A DNA stretch of 64,000 bases from Danxiaibacter flavus (GTDB lineage: Bacteria > Bacteroidota > Bacteroidia > Chitinophagales > Chitinophagaceae), in NCBI RefSeq assembly GCF_041060425.1, contig NZ_JAULBC010000004.1, positions 186,001-250,000 on the forward strand, in the 5' to 3' direction. A model generated the notes under the pieces. That model saw only the letters and a program-made list of their open reading frames with translations. It made no database searches and was not told the DNA's origin. The position numbers and the translations under genes were made by a program. Positions 9,313 through 18,826 of this stretch are shown here, piece after piece (positions within the stretch are counted from its first letter, which is position 1; every line of letters begins with the position of its first letter).

Positions 9313-9708
9313 ATGACAGACTCCAATACCGATCAAAAGAATCTTGCTAAAGCAAGTGACCATCTGGCTAACGAGCGAACATTCCTGGCGTGGATACGTA
9401 CCGCAATTGCCGCAATGGGATTTGGATTTGTGGTGGTAAAATTTTCGCTGTTTGTTAAACAGCTTTCGCTTGTGTTTACAGACAAGCCCATTGTTTCCAC
9501 AAGCAAGGGTTATTCCGGAGCAATCGGTATTTCCCTCGTTTGCCTCGGCGCCCTGATTGCGGTTTTATCTTTCTTACGATATAAGCGAATTGAAAAAAGT
9601 CTCAAAAACAATGAGTTCTATCCTTCATCAAGATTGATTGTTATTTTGATGCTTGCGATATTGTTTGGAGGCTTCTTCCTGGTTCTGTATTTAGTGCCGA
9701 ATATTTAG
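9313..9708 (+). CDS. DUF202 (YidH-like) membrane protein
   Basis: 131 residues from ATG 9313; an in-frame start at 9235 would add 26 atypical residues. The DUF202 signature is present: LANERTFLAWIRTAIAAMGFG at about 17-37, then three hydrophobic segments (about 25-50, 68-92 and 105-128). Members are small inner-membrane proteins of unknown role. It stands alone, followed by a long gene-poor spacer. Confidence 0.88.
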   Translation: MTDSNTDQKNLAKASDHLANERTFLAWIRTAIAAMGFGFVVVKFSLFVKQLSLVFTDKPIVSTSKGYSGAIGISLVCLGALIAVLSFLRYKRIEKSLKNNEFYPSSRLIVILMLAILFGGFFLVLYLVPNI

Positions 9709-10487
9709 ACACTGCACATCCAATCTCGTTTACTTGAGAAAGTATCTTCAACTTTGAGATGTCTTATCATTCCAATGACAGGTTTTATAACAGCAACAGA
9801 TTTTCCCGTAGGGAATTAAGTTCAGTAGAAATGTTCGAATCGAGAACCTCATAGCCCGTTAGGGCTTTAACCAAATAAAAGGGATTAATGTCCTACGGAC
9901 AAGAAAGGCCTTGTATGTTTTGTTTTCTATTGAGCTTAAAGTCCTACGGACTATCGATGAAAAATGTACTGTCGTCTCTTTTTGATTGTGGGCAACCAAA
10001 TTTACTCCCCGACATGGCTATCCTGGCTTATCCTAAAAAGTAGTCACAGCAACACCAATAACGACTATATAATAATTTGGAAGTTTGCACCCGCATAGTC
10101 GCCTCGACTAGAGAATTTGGTCTGAACAGGCAAGACTGCGCAACTTTAGACCTCACAGCAATATTGCATTAAACTTTGAAAAACGCAAAGCCCACAATCG
10201 CCACCTGCTTAATTTCAGCTACTTTTAATTTCTTCACCTTGTCAACATCCTCCCAAACGCTAATCATGCCAATTAGCCGTTCACCCAAAAAGTATTCAGC
10301 AAATCAAAGAGCTTTGTAACTTAACAAAGACTTTCGCGACCCAACTGCGGAAAACCAGATCAACAGGCAGGTTTAAAATTCCCCAACAATTTACATTCCC
10401 GCCAAATAGCAGACTTACCATAAATTTTTATTGTAGCGCCATTTAATACGCTATGTGACTATTATATACACTTAAAAAATTAAACAG
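9709..10487. other. Gene-poor spacer with REP-like hairpins and a coding remnant
   Basis: No complete gene. Bases 9810-9960 contain short palindromes of the TCCTACGGA and AGCCCGTTAGGGCT type, like REP-style repeats of Bacteroidota. On the minus strand 10303-10169 reads as 44 in-frame codons without a start at the boundary (EYFLGERLIGMISVWEDVDK and then a lysine-rich tail), which could be a decayed gene fragment. The rest shows nothing I can name. Confidence 0.45.
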
Positions 10488-10910
10488 ATGAAAAAGCATG
10501 CTATCCTCTTTTCTTTGCTGCTGATATGCGGCACAGCCACCTTTGCACAATGCGGTAAAAAACTCCTTCTTAATTCTGTGAAAACAGAATACCTGGATTC
10601 TACCAACACACTGCAACGATCTGTAGACGAAAACACATCTATTGAAATCAGCGACTCGGAAATTACTATCAAACCCGCGGACAACACAATAACGGGTGCC
10701 GTAAAGTCTCAAACCTGTAGCTGGAGCGTACCTTATAAAGAAGGGAAAAGTGTTATTAAAACATTACTGAAAACGCAAAATGACGAACGAAGCGCTACGC
10801 TTACGATTGAAGGCAAAAATGGAGTTGTGACCATGCTTGTGGAAATGGCAGAAGATCCAAACAAGAAAATCAGGGTTACACTTACCAGGTTCGAAGAGTT
10901 TCCGGGATAA
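10488..10910 (+). CDS. Small secreted protein, function unknown
   Basis: 140 residues with a clear signal peptide (MKKHAILFSLLLICGTATFAQ, cleavage near residue 21). The mature part is rich in beta-type alternation, with pairs such as EISDSEITIKPADNTITG and RSATLTIEGKNGVVTMLVE, which suggests a small beta-sandwich or lipocalin-like fold. Cysteines at 22 and 77 could form a disulfide. Not recognised as a named family. It converges on the downstream minus-strand acetyltransferase with a 15 bp gap. Confidence 0.75.
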   Translation: MKKHAILFSLLLICGTATFAQCGKKLLLNSVKTEYLDSTNTLQRSVDENTSIEISDSEITIKPADNTITGAVKSQTCSWSVPYKEGKSVIKTLLKTQNDERSATLTIEGKNGVVTMLVEMAEDPNKKIRVTLTRFEEFPG

Positions 10911-10925
10911 AAGGGCACTCCATAT

Positions 10926-11672
10926 TTATGAAAGATTCCCTTTCAGCATAAAGCCAACAATCTTCATTCCGGCTTTTATGAGGGTGGCTTTGGATGCTTT
11001 ATTTTGCAGGTTACATCTTGCCGCCGGCACTTTGCCTGCCTGGTATGTAACTTTTTTCAACTCCTGTATTATATAAGCACCAAAGCCTTTTTTACGGCAG
11101 TTTTCTTTAACCTCCATGTACAGGTCTGCAAAAGGCGCGTTATAGTGCATTAGAAAGCCTCCTGTAGCAACTATTTCGTTATTCCATTCCACCACGTATT
11201 CGCCCTCGCCTTCAACATGATGCTCAAAAATTCTATCATCCGCTTTTTTTAGCCGGAAACTTGCACCAACGATGGAATGGTCAGTCAACATTCCATCTTC
11301 AAACAAAACAACCGTAGTTTTTATTTCGTGCGCAAATTCAAGCAGTGCAGCAGACGTGAAAGGATCATTACTTTGGCTTTCAATATACAGCGGGTGCGCA
11401 GTCTCGATAGCCGCCACAAAAAAGCGACTTGAAAAGCGATTATACTCCGGCAATACAAAAAACTCAAAAACAGTATCTTTTATATTCCGGTCATCTCCGC
11501 CACACAAAGCGATATAGCCTGCCGGCATATTATCATAGCGAAACATATAAACATCTGCCCAACCACGTTCGTGATATGCATTGTGAATGAACTGGCAATT
11601 GATCGCCCTTAAAAACAAATTCCGTAATGAAACTGTTTCGTGTTTGGTAGTTTTAGATACTTGCACTTTCAT
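10926..11672 (-). CDS. GNAT family N-acetyltransferase, probable tandem domain
   Basis: 248 residues. The C-terminal half (about 135-248) carries a GNAT acetyl-CoA site, with ENCRKKGFGAYIIQELKK (R-x-x-G-x-G/A type) near residue 200 and a following LQNKASKATLIKAGM segment. The N-terminal half (about 20-120) has a degenerate similar layout with VFEFFVLPEYNRFSSRFF, so a tandem GNAT is likely. The acceptor substrate is unknown. Single gene, convergent with the secreted protein gene. Confidence 0.8.
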   Translation of the reverse strand: MKVQVSKTTKHETVSLRNLFLRAINCQFIHNAYHERGWADVYMFRYDNMPAGYIALCGGDDRNIKDTVFEFFVLPEYNRFSSRFFVAAIETAHPLYIESQSNDPFTSAALLEFAHEIKTTVVLFEDGMLTDHSIVGASFRLKKADDRIFEHHVEGEGEYVVEWNNEIVATGGFLMHYNAPFADLYMEVKENCRKKGFGAYIIQELKKVTYQAGKVPAARCNLQNKASKATLIKAGMKIVGFMLKGNLS

Positions 11673-11723
11673 ACTGAGGGACTTTACGTATTGTGGCTAT
11701 TTTAGAGAATGTGAGTCGCGCTA

Positions 11724-11779
11724 AAGTACGATTTACGAAGCCTGCCCGTATGAAACATTCAGGCGGGTACGAAGTACTT
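11724..11779. repeat. AAGTAC...GTACTT palindromic intergenic repeat, copy 1
   Basis: An imperfect stem-loop whose outer arms are AAGTACGATTTACGA and TACGAAGTACTT. The inner part is partly complementary (CCTGCC with GGCGGG). The same arms recur at 24433-24492, and fragments occur near 916-943, 11850-11870 and 30938-30970. Confidence 0.65.
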
Positions 11780-11925
11780 AATTCCAAGACCCTACGGCTT
11801 TTTAACATACAATCGGATGTCATGCTTTCAATAAATATGAGTCCACACTAAGTACGATTTACAAAGGCTTGCTATTCTAACATCTGGTTAAAAGAGTAAT
11901 ATTGGAGATAGCCGGCAATCGCATG

Positions 11926-12357
11926 TCATGCCTTCAACAGCAATTTCTTAAACTTCTCCAGTTCTTTAACTTCGGTACTATTCAGCGTTTCGTTGTTATC
12001 GTATTTTGATTTTAAAAAAAGAACCCGCTTGTGCTGGGGATACTTCGCAAGGATTTCACTGATCAAAGAACCTGCATATTCATCTTTCACAAACATTGGA
12101 GCTGCTTCCACTACCTCCGATTTAAAACGGTTGGGCATCTTCAAAATGGTGGCTTCCAACGTGGCCAGCCAGTTCGGCGGCAGATCCTTTACTTTTTGTG
12201 CTTTTAAAAAAAGCCCCTGCAATTGCTTTTTACTCAGACTTCCACGTTCCTCGTACTGGTGCCATAGGCTTTGTATAAATATGGCATCCGGAAAAGCTTT
12301 ATAGCATGCTTCCAGTATTTTATCAATTATGTCCAGGCCGGCCTTTTTCTTCTGCAT
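11926..12357 (-). CDS. Conserved hypothetical soluble protein
   Basis: 143 residues, charged and predicted mostly helical (for example ILEACYKAFPDAIFIQSLWHQYEERG at the start and KELEKFKKLLLKA at the end). No signal peptide, membrane segment or known motif. I do not recognise it. It is an isolated gene with its own promoter region, divergent from the phosphatase at 12505. Confidence 0.65.
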   Translation of the reverse strand: MQKKKAGLDIIDKILEACYKAFPDAIFIQSLWHQYEERGSLSKKQLQGLFLKAQKVKDLPPNWLATLEATILKMPNRFKSEVVEAAPMFVKDEYAGSLISEILAKYPQHKRVLFLKSKYDNNETLNSTEVKELEKFKKLLLKA

Positions 12358-12504
12358 CCCTTGTATTCGTTTACTTCACCCAAAGGTAAAAGCCCTCACT
12401 ATCCATTGCAAATTGCAGCCAATAAAGTTTTACTGAATTAAATACAAAGTGAAAAATAGCATCTGCTTAATACCGATTTTTAGTTTAATAGCTTAAATTT
12501 ATTC

Positions 12505-13239
12505 ATGCCAACTACTTTTGTCATCGGCGATGTACACGGCGGGCTGAGGGCCCTGGAACAGGTGCTTAATATTGTTCCGGTATTCGAAGGAGATCTGTTG
12601 ATATTCCTTGGCGATTATGTAGATGGATGGTCCCAATCTGCCCAAACAATCGATTATCTTATTCAACTTTCAACCACACACAATTGTGTATTTATTAAAG
12701 GTAATCATGATGTCTGGTGCGAAAAATGGCTGCTTGGCGAACCGCCCGATCCCAACTGGATGGCACACAATGGCGGGCTGACGATAAAAAGCTATCTTAA
12801 TTATAGTAAAACGCAACAACAGGAGCATGCAGCTTTTTTTCAGCAAATGAAGCTTTACTATGTAGATGACAAGAACAGGCTGTTTGTTCATGCAGGATTT
12901 ACTTCTATGCATGGCCCGGAAAAAGAAAGAGACCAGTCCAATTTTTATTGGGACAGAAGTCTTTGGGAAGTAGCGCTGGCAACCGGCAACTGTGTTCCTG
13001 AACAATCGAAGTATTATCCTAAAAGACTGTTGCTGTATGATGAGATCTTTATAGGGCACACACCAACAATTAACTATGATACGGATAAGCCCATCCACGC
13101 ATCCAATCTCTGGAACATTGATACAGGTGCTGCTTTTTACGGCAAGCTGACAGTGATGGATGTAAATTCAAAAATTTATTGGCAGAGCGACACAGTAAGA
13201 GATCTGTATCCGGGTGAAACAGGAAGAAATGTGAGATAA
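12505..13239 (+). CDS. Calcineurin-like metallophosphoesterase (PP1/PP2A type)
   Basis: 244 residues. All phosphoesterase motifs are present: GDVHG (Asp9, His11), GDYVDGW (Asp37), KGNHDVW (Asn67, His68), a VHAGF histidine and an IGHTP histidine. This set binds two metals and hydrolyses phosphoesters, possibly phosphoproteins or diadenosine tetraphosphate as in related bacterial serine/threonine phosphatases; specificity is not readable. It is cytoplasmic. The SDR gene starts 43 bp downstream, so co-transcription is likely. Confidence 0.9.
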   Translation: MPTTFVIGDVHGGLRALEQVLNIVPVFEGDLLIFLGDYVDGWSQSAQTIDYLIQLSTTHNCVFIKGNHDVWCEKWLLGEPPDPNWMAHNGGLTIKSYLNYSKTQQQEHAAFFQQMKLYYVDDKNRLFVHAGFTSMHGPEKERDQSNFYWDRSLWEVALATGNCVPEQSKYYPKRLLLYDEIFIGHTPTINYDTDKPIHASNLWNIDTGAAFYGKLTVMDVNSKIYWQSDTVRDLYPGETGRNVR

Positions 13240-13282
13240 CATGCGTGAAACATTAACCAGTTAAACACATCCAAAAAACGAT

Positions 13283-14029
13283 ATGCTTATAGACTTCAAC
13301 AACCAGGCAGGCATTATTACCGGCGCAGCATCTGGCCTGGGAACCGCCATTGCCGAACGACTGGCCACCTACAATATGCGACTCGCTTTGTTTGATAAAG
13401 ACAAAGGAGCGCTACAGGCTTTGAAGAATGAACTTCCCTCCTGCTGCGAAGCATTTCCATTAGATATTACCAACGAAAAAGAAGTTCAGGAAGCAGTAAA
13501 CGCTGCGGCCGGAATTTTTGGAAAAATTGATATACTCGTAAACAGTGCAGGCATCACCGGCAAAACAAATGTAAAGAGCCATGAAGTTGATACGGATAAT
13601 CTTCAGCAAGTGTTCAACGTTAACTTCATGGGGAGCTACTATACGTCTAAATATGTGCTGCCGTGGATGCTGAAAAACAATTATGGCCGTATACTTCATA
13701 TTGCTTCAATCGCAGGAAAGGAAGGCAATGTCGGCATGCTTGCGTATTCTGCATCTAAGGCTGCGGTTATCGGCATGACCAAAGTGCAGGGCAAAGAGTA
13801 TGCAGAGACAGGCATTACCATCAACGCAATAGCGCCTGCCGTTATAAACACGCATCTTGTAGAAATGATGCCTGCTGAACAGGTGAAATATATGACGGAC
13901 AAAATTCCCATGAAACGTTGTGGCACACTGGAAGAACTGGTTGATATGGCTTCTTATATTCTTTCTCCCAATAACAGTTTTACCACGGGCTTTACGTTTG
14001 ATTTATCCGGAGGAAGAGCGACGTATTAG
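13283..14029 (+). CDS. Short-chain dehydrogenase/reductase
   Basis: 248 residues, classical SDR. Cofactor motif TGAASGLG (13-20), NSAG motif, and a catalytic Ser142, Tyr155, Lys159 triad in HIASIAG and YSASKAAV. The C-terminal GGRATY-type ending is FabG-like. It may be an oxidoreductase of an organic or acyl substrate; a 3-hydroxyacyl-CoA dehydrogenase follows after a repeat spacer, hinting at acid or alcohol catabolism. Its stop TAG (14027-14029) lies at the start of a heptamer array. Confidence 0.9.
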   Translation: MLIDFNNQAGIITGAASGLGTAIAERLATYNMRLALFDKDKGALQALKNELPSCCEAFPLDITNEKEVQEAVNAAAGIFGKIDILVNSAGITGKTNVKSHEVDTDNLQQVFNVNFMGSYYTSKYVLPWMLKNNYGRILHIASIAGKEGNVGMLAYSASKAAVIGMTKVQGKEYAETGITINAIAPAVINTHLVEMMPAEQVKYMTDKIPMKRCGTLEELVDMASYILSPNNSFTTGFTFDLSGGRATY

Positions 14030-14400
14030 TGGAAAGTTGAAAATTGAGAATGTGCGAATATGCAAATGTGCAAATGTGCGGATTTGCAAATGAAAGGGCG
14101 AAGATTGGGAAGCTGACAAAAAATTAAAGAAATCAGTGATCAAAAAATCAGACATCAGACATAATAAAATCGATATGCAAATATGCGGATGAGAAAATGT
14201 GCAAAATGAAAAGCATAGTGTACCCAAAAGCTGACAAAAAATTAAAGAAATCAGAGATCAAAAAATCAGACATCAGACATAAATCGATATGCAAATGTGC
14301 GAATGAGAAAATGTGCAAATGAAAAGCACAGTGCACCGGAAAGCTGACAAAAAATTAAAGAAATCAGAGATCAAAAAATCAGACATCAGAGATCTGCTAA
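14028..14400 (+). repeat. Heptamer/octamer array plus three ~115 bp direct repeats
   Basis: Starting at the SDR stop codon, words of the AGTTGAA/AATTGAG type (7 bp) give way to octamers of the AATGTGCA type. A longer unit beginning AGCTGACAAAAAATTAAAG then occurs at 14111, 14229 and 14342 (spacings 118 and 113 bp). The third copy runs to within about 20 bp of the next gene's start. Related words appear inverted at 49030-49240. Confidence 0.85.
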
Positions 14401-14411
14401 ATTCTATTGCT

Positions 14412-15401
14412 ATGAGTAACGAAACAAACGAAATAACTGTTGGCGTTGTGGGTTTGGGATTAATGGGTTGCAGTATTACTGCCTGTCTGCTGATGGCAGG
14501 GCATAATGTTGTGGCAGTGGCGCCTGTAAGTGCTGATCTTTTACATGCTGAAAACAGGATCAAAGAACATTTAAGAAAATCACAGGAAGAAGGGCTGACA
14601 ATGAAGTCACCAGATTTCTATTTTAAGCATCTGGTAATAACAGAAGATTATTCAGCACTACACGATTGCAAGCTGGTAATTGAATGTACACTGGAAAATC
14701 TTGAGATTAAAAAAAACGTTTACGCAAAGGTCGAGTCCGTTATAAGTCCGCAAGCAATACTCGTAAGCAATACTTCTGCCATACCTATCAGCATATTGCA
14801 GCAACAAACAAAACATCCTGACAGATTTTTTGGATTACACTGGGCTGAGCCTTCACATACAACCAGGTTTCTGGAAGTTATTTGTGGCGAACAGAGTGAT
14901 ATTACAAAAGGAGAATACCTGTATGAATTGTCTCACAAATGGGGCAAGGAGCCTACGCTGGTTCGCAAAGACATCAGGGGATTTATTACCAACCGGCTTA
15001 TGTATGCGTTATACAGAGAAGCCTTCTACCTGGTTGAAAACGGCTATGCAACTGTTGAAGATGTAGACAGGGCCTGCCGCAACAATGCAGGCTACTGGAT
15101 GACACTCGTTGGTGCATTCAGGTGGATGGATTTAACAGGTGTACAAGCTTATCACAACGTAATGAAAGATCTTTTTCCTACACTTAGCAATTCAACCGAT
15201 GTTCCAAAATTAATTGATGATATTGTTAAAGATGGAGGCCGCGGCGTGGCAAATGCAAAAGGATTTTACAATTACACGGAAGAAGAAGCCAGGCTTTGGG
15301 AACAGACTTTTACCGAATTTAGTTATGAGATAAGAAAACTCGCCTTAAAATATCCGGCGGATGTAGTAAAAAAGAAATTGGCTGAAAAAGAAAAGAGTTA
15401 A
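14412..15401 (+). CDS. 3-hydroxyacyl-CoA dehydrogenase
   Basis: 329 residues. N-terminal Rossmann motif GVVGLGLMG (about 11-19); the NADH-binding domain continues with ECTLENLEIKKNVYAKVE and SNTSAIPIS, and the C-terminal helical domain has a GFITNRLMYALYREAFYLVENG segment typical of the family. It would oxidise 3-hydroxyacyl-CoA (or a related hydroxy acid) with NAD+. I prefer ATG 14412; the frame runs open to an ATG at 14313 inside the intergenic repeat, which would add 33 lysine-rich residues absent from the family. Confidence 0.88.
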   Translation: MSNETNEITVGVVGLGLMGCSITACLLMAGHNVVAVAPVSADLLHAENRIKEHLRKSQEEGLTMKSPDFYFKHLVITEDYSALHDCKLVIECTLENLEIKKNVYAKVESVISPQAILVSNTSAIPISILQQQTKHPDRFFGLHWAEPSHTTRFLEVICGEQSDITKGEYLYELSHKWGKEPTLVRKDIRGFITNRLMYALYREAFYLVENGYATVEDVDRACRNNAGYWMTLVGAFRWMDLTGVQAYHNVMKDLFPTLSNSTDVPKLIDDIVKDGGRGVANAKGFYNYTEEEARLWEQTFTEFSYEIRKLALKYPADVVKKKLAEKEKS

Positions 15402-15509
15402 CACGACCAACATCCGTTTACCAAATGAACCACTTTCTACCCGTGTAATTGTTAATGAAGGCAGCGTTTAATTATACTGCCGTATTTTTAATCATTCAAT
15501 TCTGCGAAC

Positions 15510-15821
15510 ATGTCAAATAATTTACAACAAACGCCATTCTCCATTCTAAACAACAAAGAGAATATGCGTTTTGAAATACATGTAGAAGACGAGGTTGCTT
15601 ACCTTGAATATCGCATGTACAAAAAGGATATCGCCTTTATGCACACTTTTGTTCCTGAAAAACTGGGTGGTAGAGGATTGGCATCTTCATTAGCCATATA
15701 TGCCTTTGCTTATGCGAAAGAACACAATCTGCCGGTGATGGTTTATTGCCCCTATGTTGCCGGCTTCATAAAAAAATATCCCGAATACAAGGTTCAGTTA
15801 GATCCACAATATTATCATTGA
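15510..15821 (+). CDS. Small GNAT-like acetyltransferase (YjdJ-type)
   Basis: 103 residues. The motif PEKLGGRGLASSLAIYAFAYAKEHNLPV, with a V-P-E-x-L-x-G-x-G-L-A core, matches the small COG2388-like GNAT family. The C-terminal PYVAGFIKKYPEYK is also characteristic. Substrate unknown. It stands alone between the dehydrogenase and the transporter. Confidence 0.85.
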   Translation: MSNNLQQTPFSILNNKENMRFEIHVEDEVAYLEYRMYKKDIAFMHTFVPEKLGGRGLASSLAIYAFAYAKEHNLPVMVYCPYVAGFIKKYPEYKVQLDPQYYH

Positions 15822-15937
15822 CCACCTTCGGCATTTTAATAGAGCAACAGCCCCTTTAAACAAAAAGCCAGTAACGGTTGTTTAGTCCTTTAATTGCTGC
15901 AATTCACTCATTTAATCACAATTGCACGAGGCTATCA

Positions 15938-17620
15938 ATGGACTGGCTGATTCAAACACTTCGTCATTATCCTGAACTGGCAGTGTTCTTAACACTTGCA
16001 GTTGGTTTTGCTGTTGGCAAGCTGAACTTCGGCGGATTTCATCTTGGTCCCGTAACAGGGGTTCTTTTAGCGGGCATTTTGGTGGGTCAGTTAAACATAA
16101 AAGTCTCTGCAAATGTGGAGTCTGTTTTCTTTTTGCTTTTTCTATTCTCGGTTGGCTATGGAGTGGGTCCGCAATTTTTCGAGGGCCTTAAGAAAAATGG
16201 GCTGTCACAAGCATTGTTTTCTTTGATTTTATGTAGCCTCAGTTTAGCTACGGCTTACGTGCTCTCACTCATCCTGTCCTTCGATGCAGGAACAGGAGCC
16301 GGACTGCTTGCCGGCGCAAATACGAGCTCTACGATAATAGGCGTTTCTGTAGATACCATTGATCAGTTGAATTTGGCTGATGATCAAAAACAAATACTAC
16401 TCAACCACGTACCTGTGGCTTACGCAGTCACTTATATTTTTGGTACAGCCGGAGTGGCCTGGTTTCTTGCTGTAGTAGCTCCTAAAATGCTTGGCGGCAA
16501 TGTTAAAGAAAGATGTAAGGAGCTTGAAGCAAGCATGGAAGAAAAAGATGAGAATATTAAGTCAGCATACGATCGTGTTGCATTCAGGGCATTTCATGTA
16601 GAAAAAGAATGGTTTGCAGGAGGAAAAACAGCAAAAGAGTTGGAGCAATTCATGACTGAACGACACAAATATCTCCATGTGCTGAGCCTTCGACATGAAG
16701 GTGCAATTGTCGATGTAAACCCCGGAACAATTATCAAGCCCAATGATATTGTTGCTATGGGCGGCCAACGCAGCTTTATTATTGGAGCAGAAGAATTTAT
16801 CGGCGATGAAATGGCGGATGCCGAGTTGCTCAATTTCCCGGTTGAATCACGTCGCGTGATCGTTACGAACAGCGCCCGTTCCGGACAAACCTTAATCTCA
16901 ATAAGGCGGTTGGACTTTATCCATGGAATAAGCATCAGGAACCTGGAAAGAGGCGGGATTGACATGCCGTTGAAAGCTGCATTTCGTATTGAAAAAGGCG
17001 ACATTCTTGAAATGGTCGGCTCAAAAAAAGAGCTTGATGTTGTTACTGACTATTTAGGTTTTGCAGAAAAAAAAGGAAACGAATCAGACATCATTTTCAT
17101 AGCACTGGGCATTGTATTGGGCGGACTTCTTGGCGCATTAGCCGTTCGCATAAAGCATGTACCGTTAAGTCTGAGTACAAGTGGTGGCGCATTAATTTCC
17201 GGGTTATTACTCGGTTGGTTACGATCAAGAAAAAAACTCTTCGGCTATATACCTACGCCTTCGCAATGGCTCATGCGCACATTGGGACTGAATGTTTTTA
17301 TCGCAGTTGTTGGTATAAGAGCAAGCCATGGGTTTGTTGAAGGATTAAAAGAACTCGGCCTTTCGTTATTTCTTGCAGGCATTGTTGTGAGTATGGTTCC
17401 CATGATCGTTGGCGTATTGCTCGGACGCTATGTGTTCAAATTTCACCCTGCTATTACTTTAGGCGCATGTGCAGGCGCACACAACGAATCTGCTGCATTG
17501 GGTGCGGTACAGGATGCTATGGATAGTAAAGTACCTGCTCTTGGTTATACAGTTACCTATGCCGTTGCTTGTATGTTGCTGGCAACATACGGCGTAATAA
17601 TGGTGGCACTGTTACAATAA
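15938..17620 (+). CDS. AspT/YidE/YbjL-type antiporter with RCK_C domains
   Basis: 560 residues from ATG 15938 (an in-frame TTG at 15878 is less likely). Two hydrophobic blocks of about five to six segments each (roughly 10-180 and 390-560) flank a soluble centre with two RCK_C/TrkA_C-like domains (about 200-370, for example HEGAIVDVNPGTIIKPNDIVAMGGQ). This layout is the AspT/YidE/YbjL duplication family, which includes aspartate:alanine exchangers. The repeat-internal signature GAGAGLLAGANTSS and the C-terminal GACAGAHNESAALG are clear. The substrate here is not known. Confidence 0.88.
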   Translation: MDWLIQTLRHYPELAVFLTLAVGFAVGKLNFGGFHLGPVTGVLLAGILVGQLNIKVSANVESVFFLLFLFSVGYGVGPQFFEGLKKNGLSQALFSLILCSLSLATAYVLSLILSFDAGTGAGLLAGANTSSTIIGVSVDTIDQLNLADDQKQILLNHVPVAYAVTYIFGTAGVAWFLAVVAPKMLGGNVKERCKELEASMEEKDENIKSAYDRVAFRAFHVEKEWFAGGKTAKELEQFMTERHKYLHVLSLRHEGAIVDVNPGTIIKPNDIVAMGGQRSFIIGAEEFIGDEMADAELLNFPVESRRVIVTNSARSGQTLISIRRLDFIHGISIRNLERGGIDMPLKAAFRIEKGDILEMVGSKKELDVVTDYLGFAEKKGNESDIIFIALGIVLGGLLGALAVRIKHVPLSLSTSGGALISGLLLGWLRSRKKLFGYIPTPSQWLMRTLGLNVFIAVVGIRASHGFVEGLKELGLSLFLAGIVVSMVPMIVGVLLGRYVFKFHPAITLGACAGAHNESAALGAVQDAMDSKVPALGYTVTYAVACMLLATYGVIMVALLQ

Positions 17621-17737
17621 AAACGCCCAACGTTTTAACGGACATGGCTTTGCATGCCTCTGTGCAACTCAGTGCCTCTCCGTGAAGCTCTGTGTAATTG
17701 TATTTTTTTATTCCATGGACCGAAGACCAGCAGTTAA
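17621..17737. repeat. CTCTGTG-type dispersed repeat
   Basis: A short spacer (17657-17700) with words CCTCTGTGCAACTCAGTGCCTC and CTCTCCGTGAAGCTCTGTG, one member of the dispersed CTCTGTG/TTTGTGGC repeat family seen in several other spacers here. Confidence 0.6.
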
Positions 17738-18826
17738 TTATCCTTCACTAAAACTCGTCATTACCGGCATCTCCAAAAACTTACCAAACCGCTTTGATGC
17801 GGTTAAAATCTTCTTCTTTACAACTTCACTTGTATCACCGAACATGGCAAAATCAATATTCACTTTTTGCTTTTGAAAAGTCCGTTTCCAAACGCCGGCT
17901 ACTTTACCATTTACAAGAACTGTATTATTAAAAATGCCGTTGCCCAATCCCATCACAGCTTTTACATGCTGCGGATGCAATACTGCACTTCTATCTTTAT
18001 AAGCAACGATATATTCGTCAAATCCGGCCAAAAGAAATACTGCGGTTGATGTTTTGGGCAGTGCGGAATGCTCCTTCGGCATCCAATACAATTGTTCTTT
18101 TATTTTTACGCTTTGCAATTTTGAACCGCTCATTTCCAGGCCTCGTTTCACATCTGTTAATGTAAGTCCGGACCACCAGGCAAAATCCTGCATCGTGGCC
18201 GGACCGTGGCTGCCGAAATACCGCAGCGTCAATTTTTTTAAAGCCTCGTCATATTCCAATAACTCAGCCGGCTTAACCCATTCTTCTAATAACGTATGCG
18301 TATACTCTTTTCCCCGTCTTGGTCCAAAACAAATCAATCGCTCATAAGAAGCGTGCAATAACATAAAGGTTATCCGCATATCGTTCGTCGCAATCTTCTT
18401 CTTTTGCAAGGCAGTGGCAATTTCTTTTCTTGTCAGTTGCTTACCATCAATCAGCGTTTCTTCAATTATCTTCTTGCTTTTATTCAGGGTTTTCTTATCC
18501 AGTTCAAGTTTCCTGAAATGCGTTCCCATAATTCCTTCCAGTCTTGGGGAAAGAAAGCTCAACATCCAGTAAATATCACTTCGAGATAAGAAATGCAGCG
18601 TGCCCCGCATCGCCCAGGTTCTTATAATTTCTTTATCCGAAATAGCCTTTTCTATATCGGCATCGGTAGTTCCCGGCAGTCTTGAAGCAACGGACCATTT
18701 TGCGCCTGAATAATCCTGCGCCTGAACTGCGCCCAACCATTCAACCACTTCGCGCGGCTGCGTCATTTCAGTACTTGAAATTTGCTGATTATCCAGGCGT
18801 ACGCTTATCAAGTCGGTTATAGTCAT
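17738..18826 (-). CDS. AlkZ-like winged-helix protein (HTH_42 family)
   Basis: 362 residues. The N-terminal GAVQAQDYSGAKWSV carries Gln35 and Gln37, the Q-x-Q pair essential in AlkZ/YcaQ DNA glycosylases, followed by RTWAMRGTLHFLSR. The middle and C-terminal parts fit the HTH_42 winged-helix fold. AlkZ enzymes unhook interstrand crosslinks or alkylated bases, but many HTH_42 proteins are untested, so glycosylase activity is a guess. It stands alone and is convergent with the transporter gene. Confidence 0.82.
   Translation of the reverse strand: MTITDLISVRLDNQQISSTEMTQPREVVEWLGAVQAQDYSGAKWSVASRLPGTTDADIEKAISDKEIIRTWAMRGTLHFLSRSDIYWMLSFLSPRLEGIMGTHFRKLELDKKTLNKSKKIIEETLIDGKQLTRKEIATALQKKKIATNDMRITFMLLHASYERLICFGPRRGKEYTHTLLEEWVKPAELLEYDEALKKLTLRYFGSHGPATMQDFAWWSGLTLTDVKRGLEMSGSKLQSVKIKEQLYWMPKEHSALPKTSTAVFLLAGFDEYIVAYKDRSAVLHPQHVKAVMGLGNGIFNNTVLVNGKVAGVWKRTFQKQKVNIDFAMFGDTSEVVKKKILTASKRFGKFLEMPVMTSFSEG

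Noticed and set aside
11926..12357. Assigning a toxin-antitoxin or defence role to the small hypothetical gene
   Set aside because: No partner gene, motif or operon supports it.
14036..14400. CRISPR-like array
   Set aside because: Units are too long and contiguous, have no unique spacers of constant length, and no cas genes are nearby.
14313..14411. Upstream extension of the hydroxyacyl-CoA dehydrogenase
   Set aside because: The extension is encoded by the third direct repeat and is lysine-rich with no family match; ATG 14412 fits the Rossmann start better.
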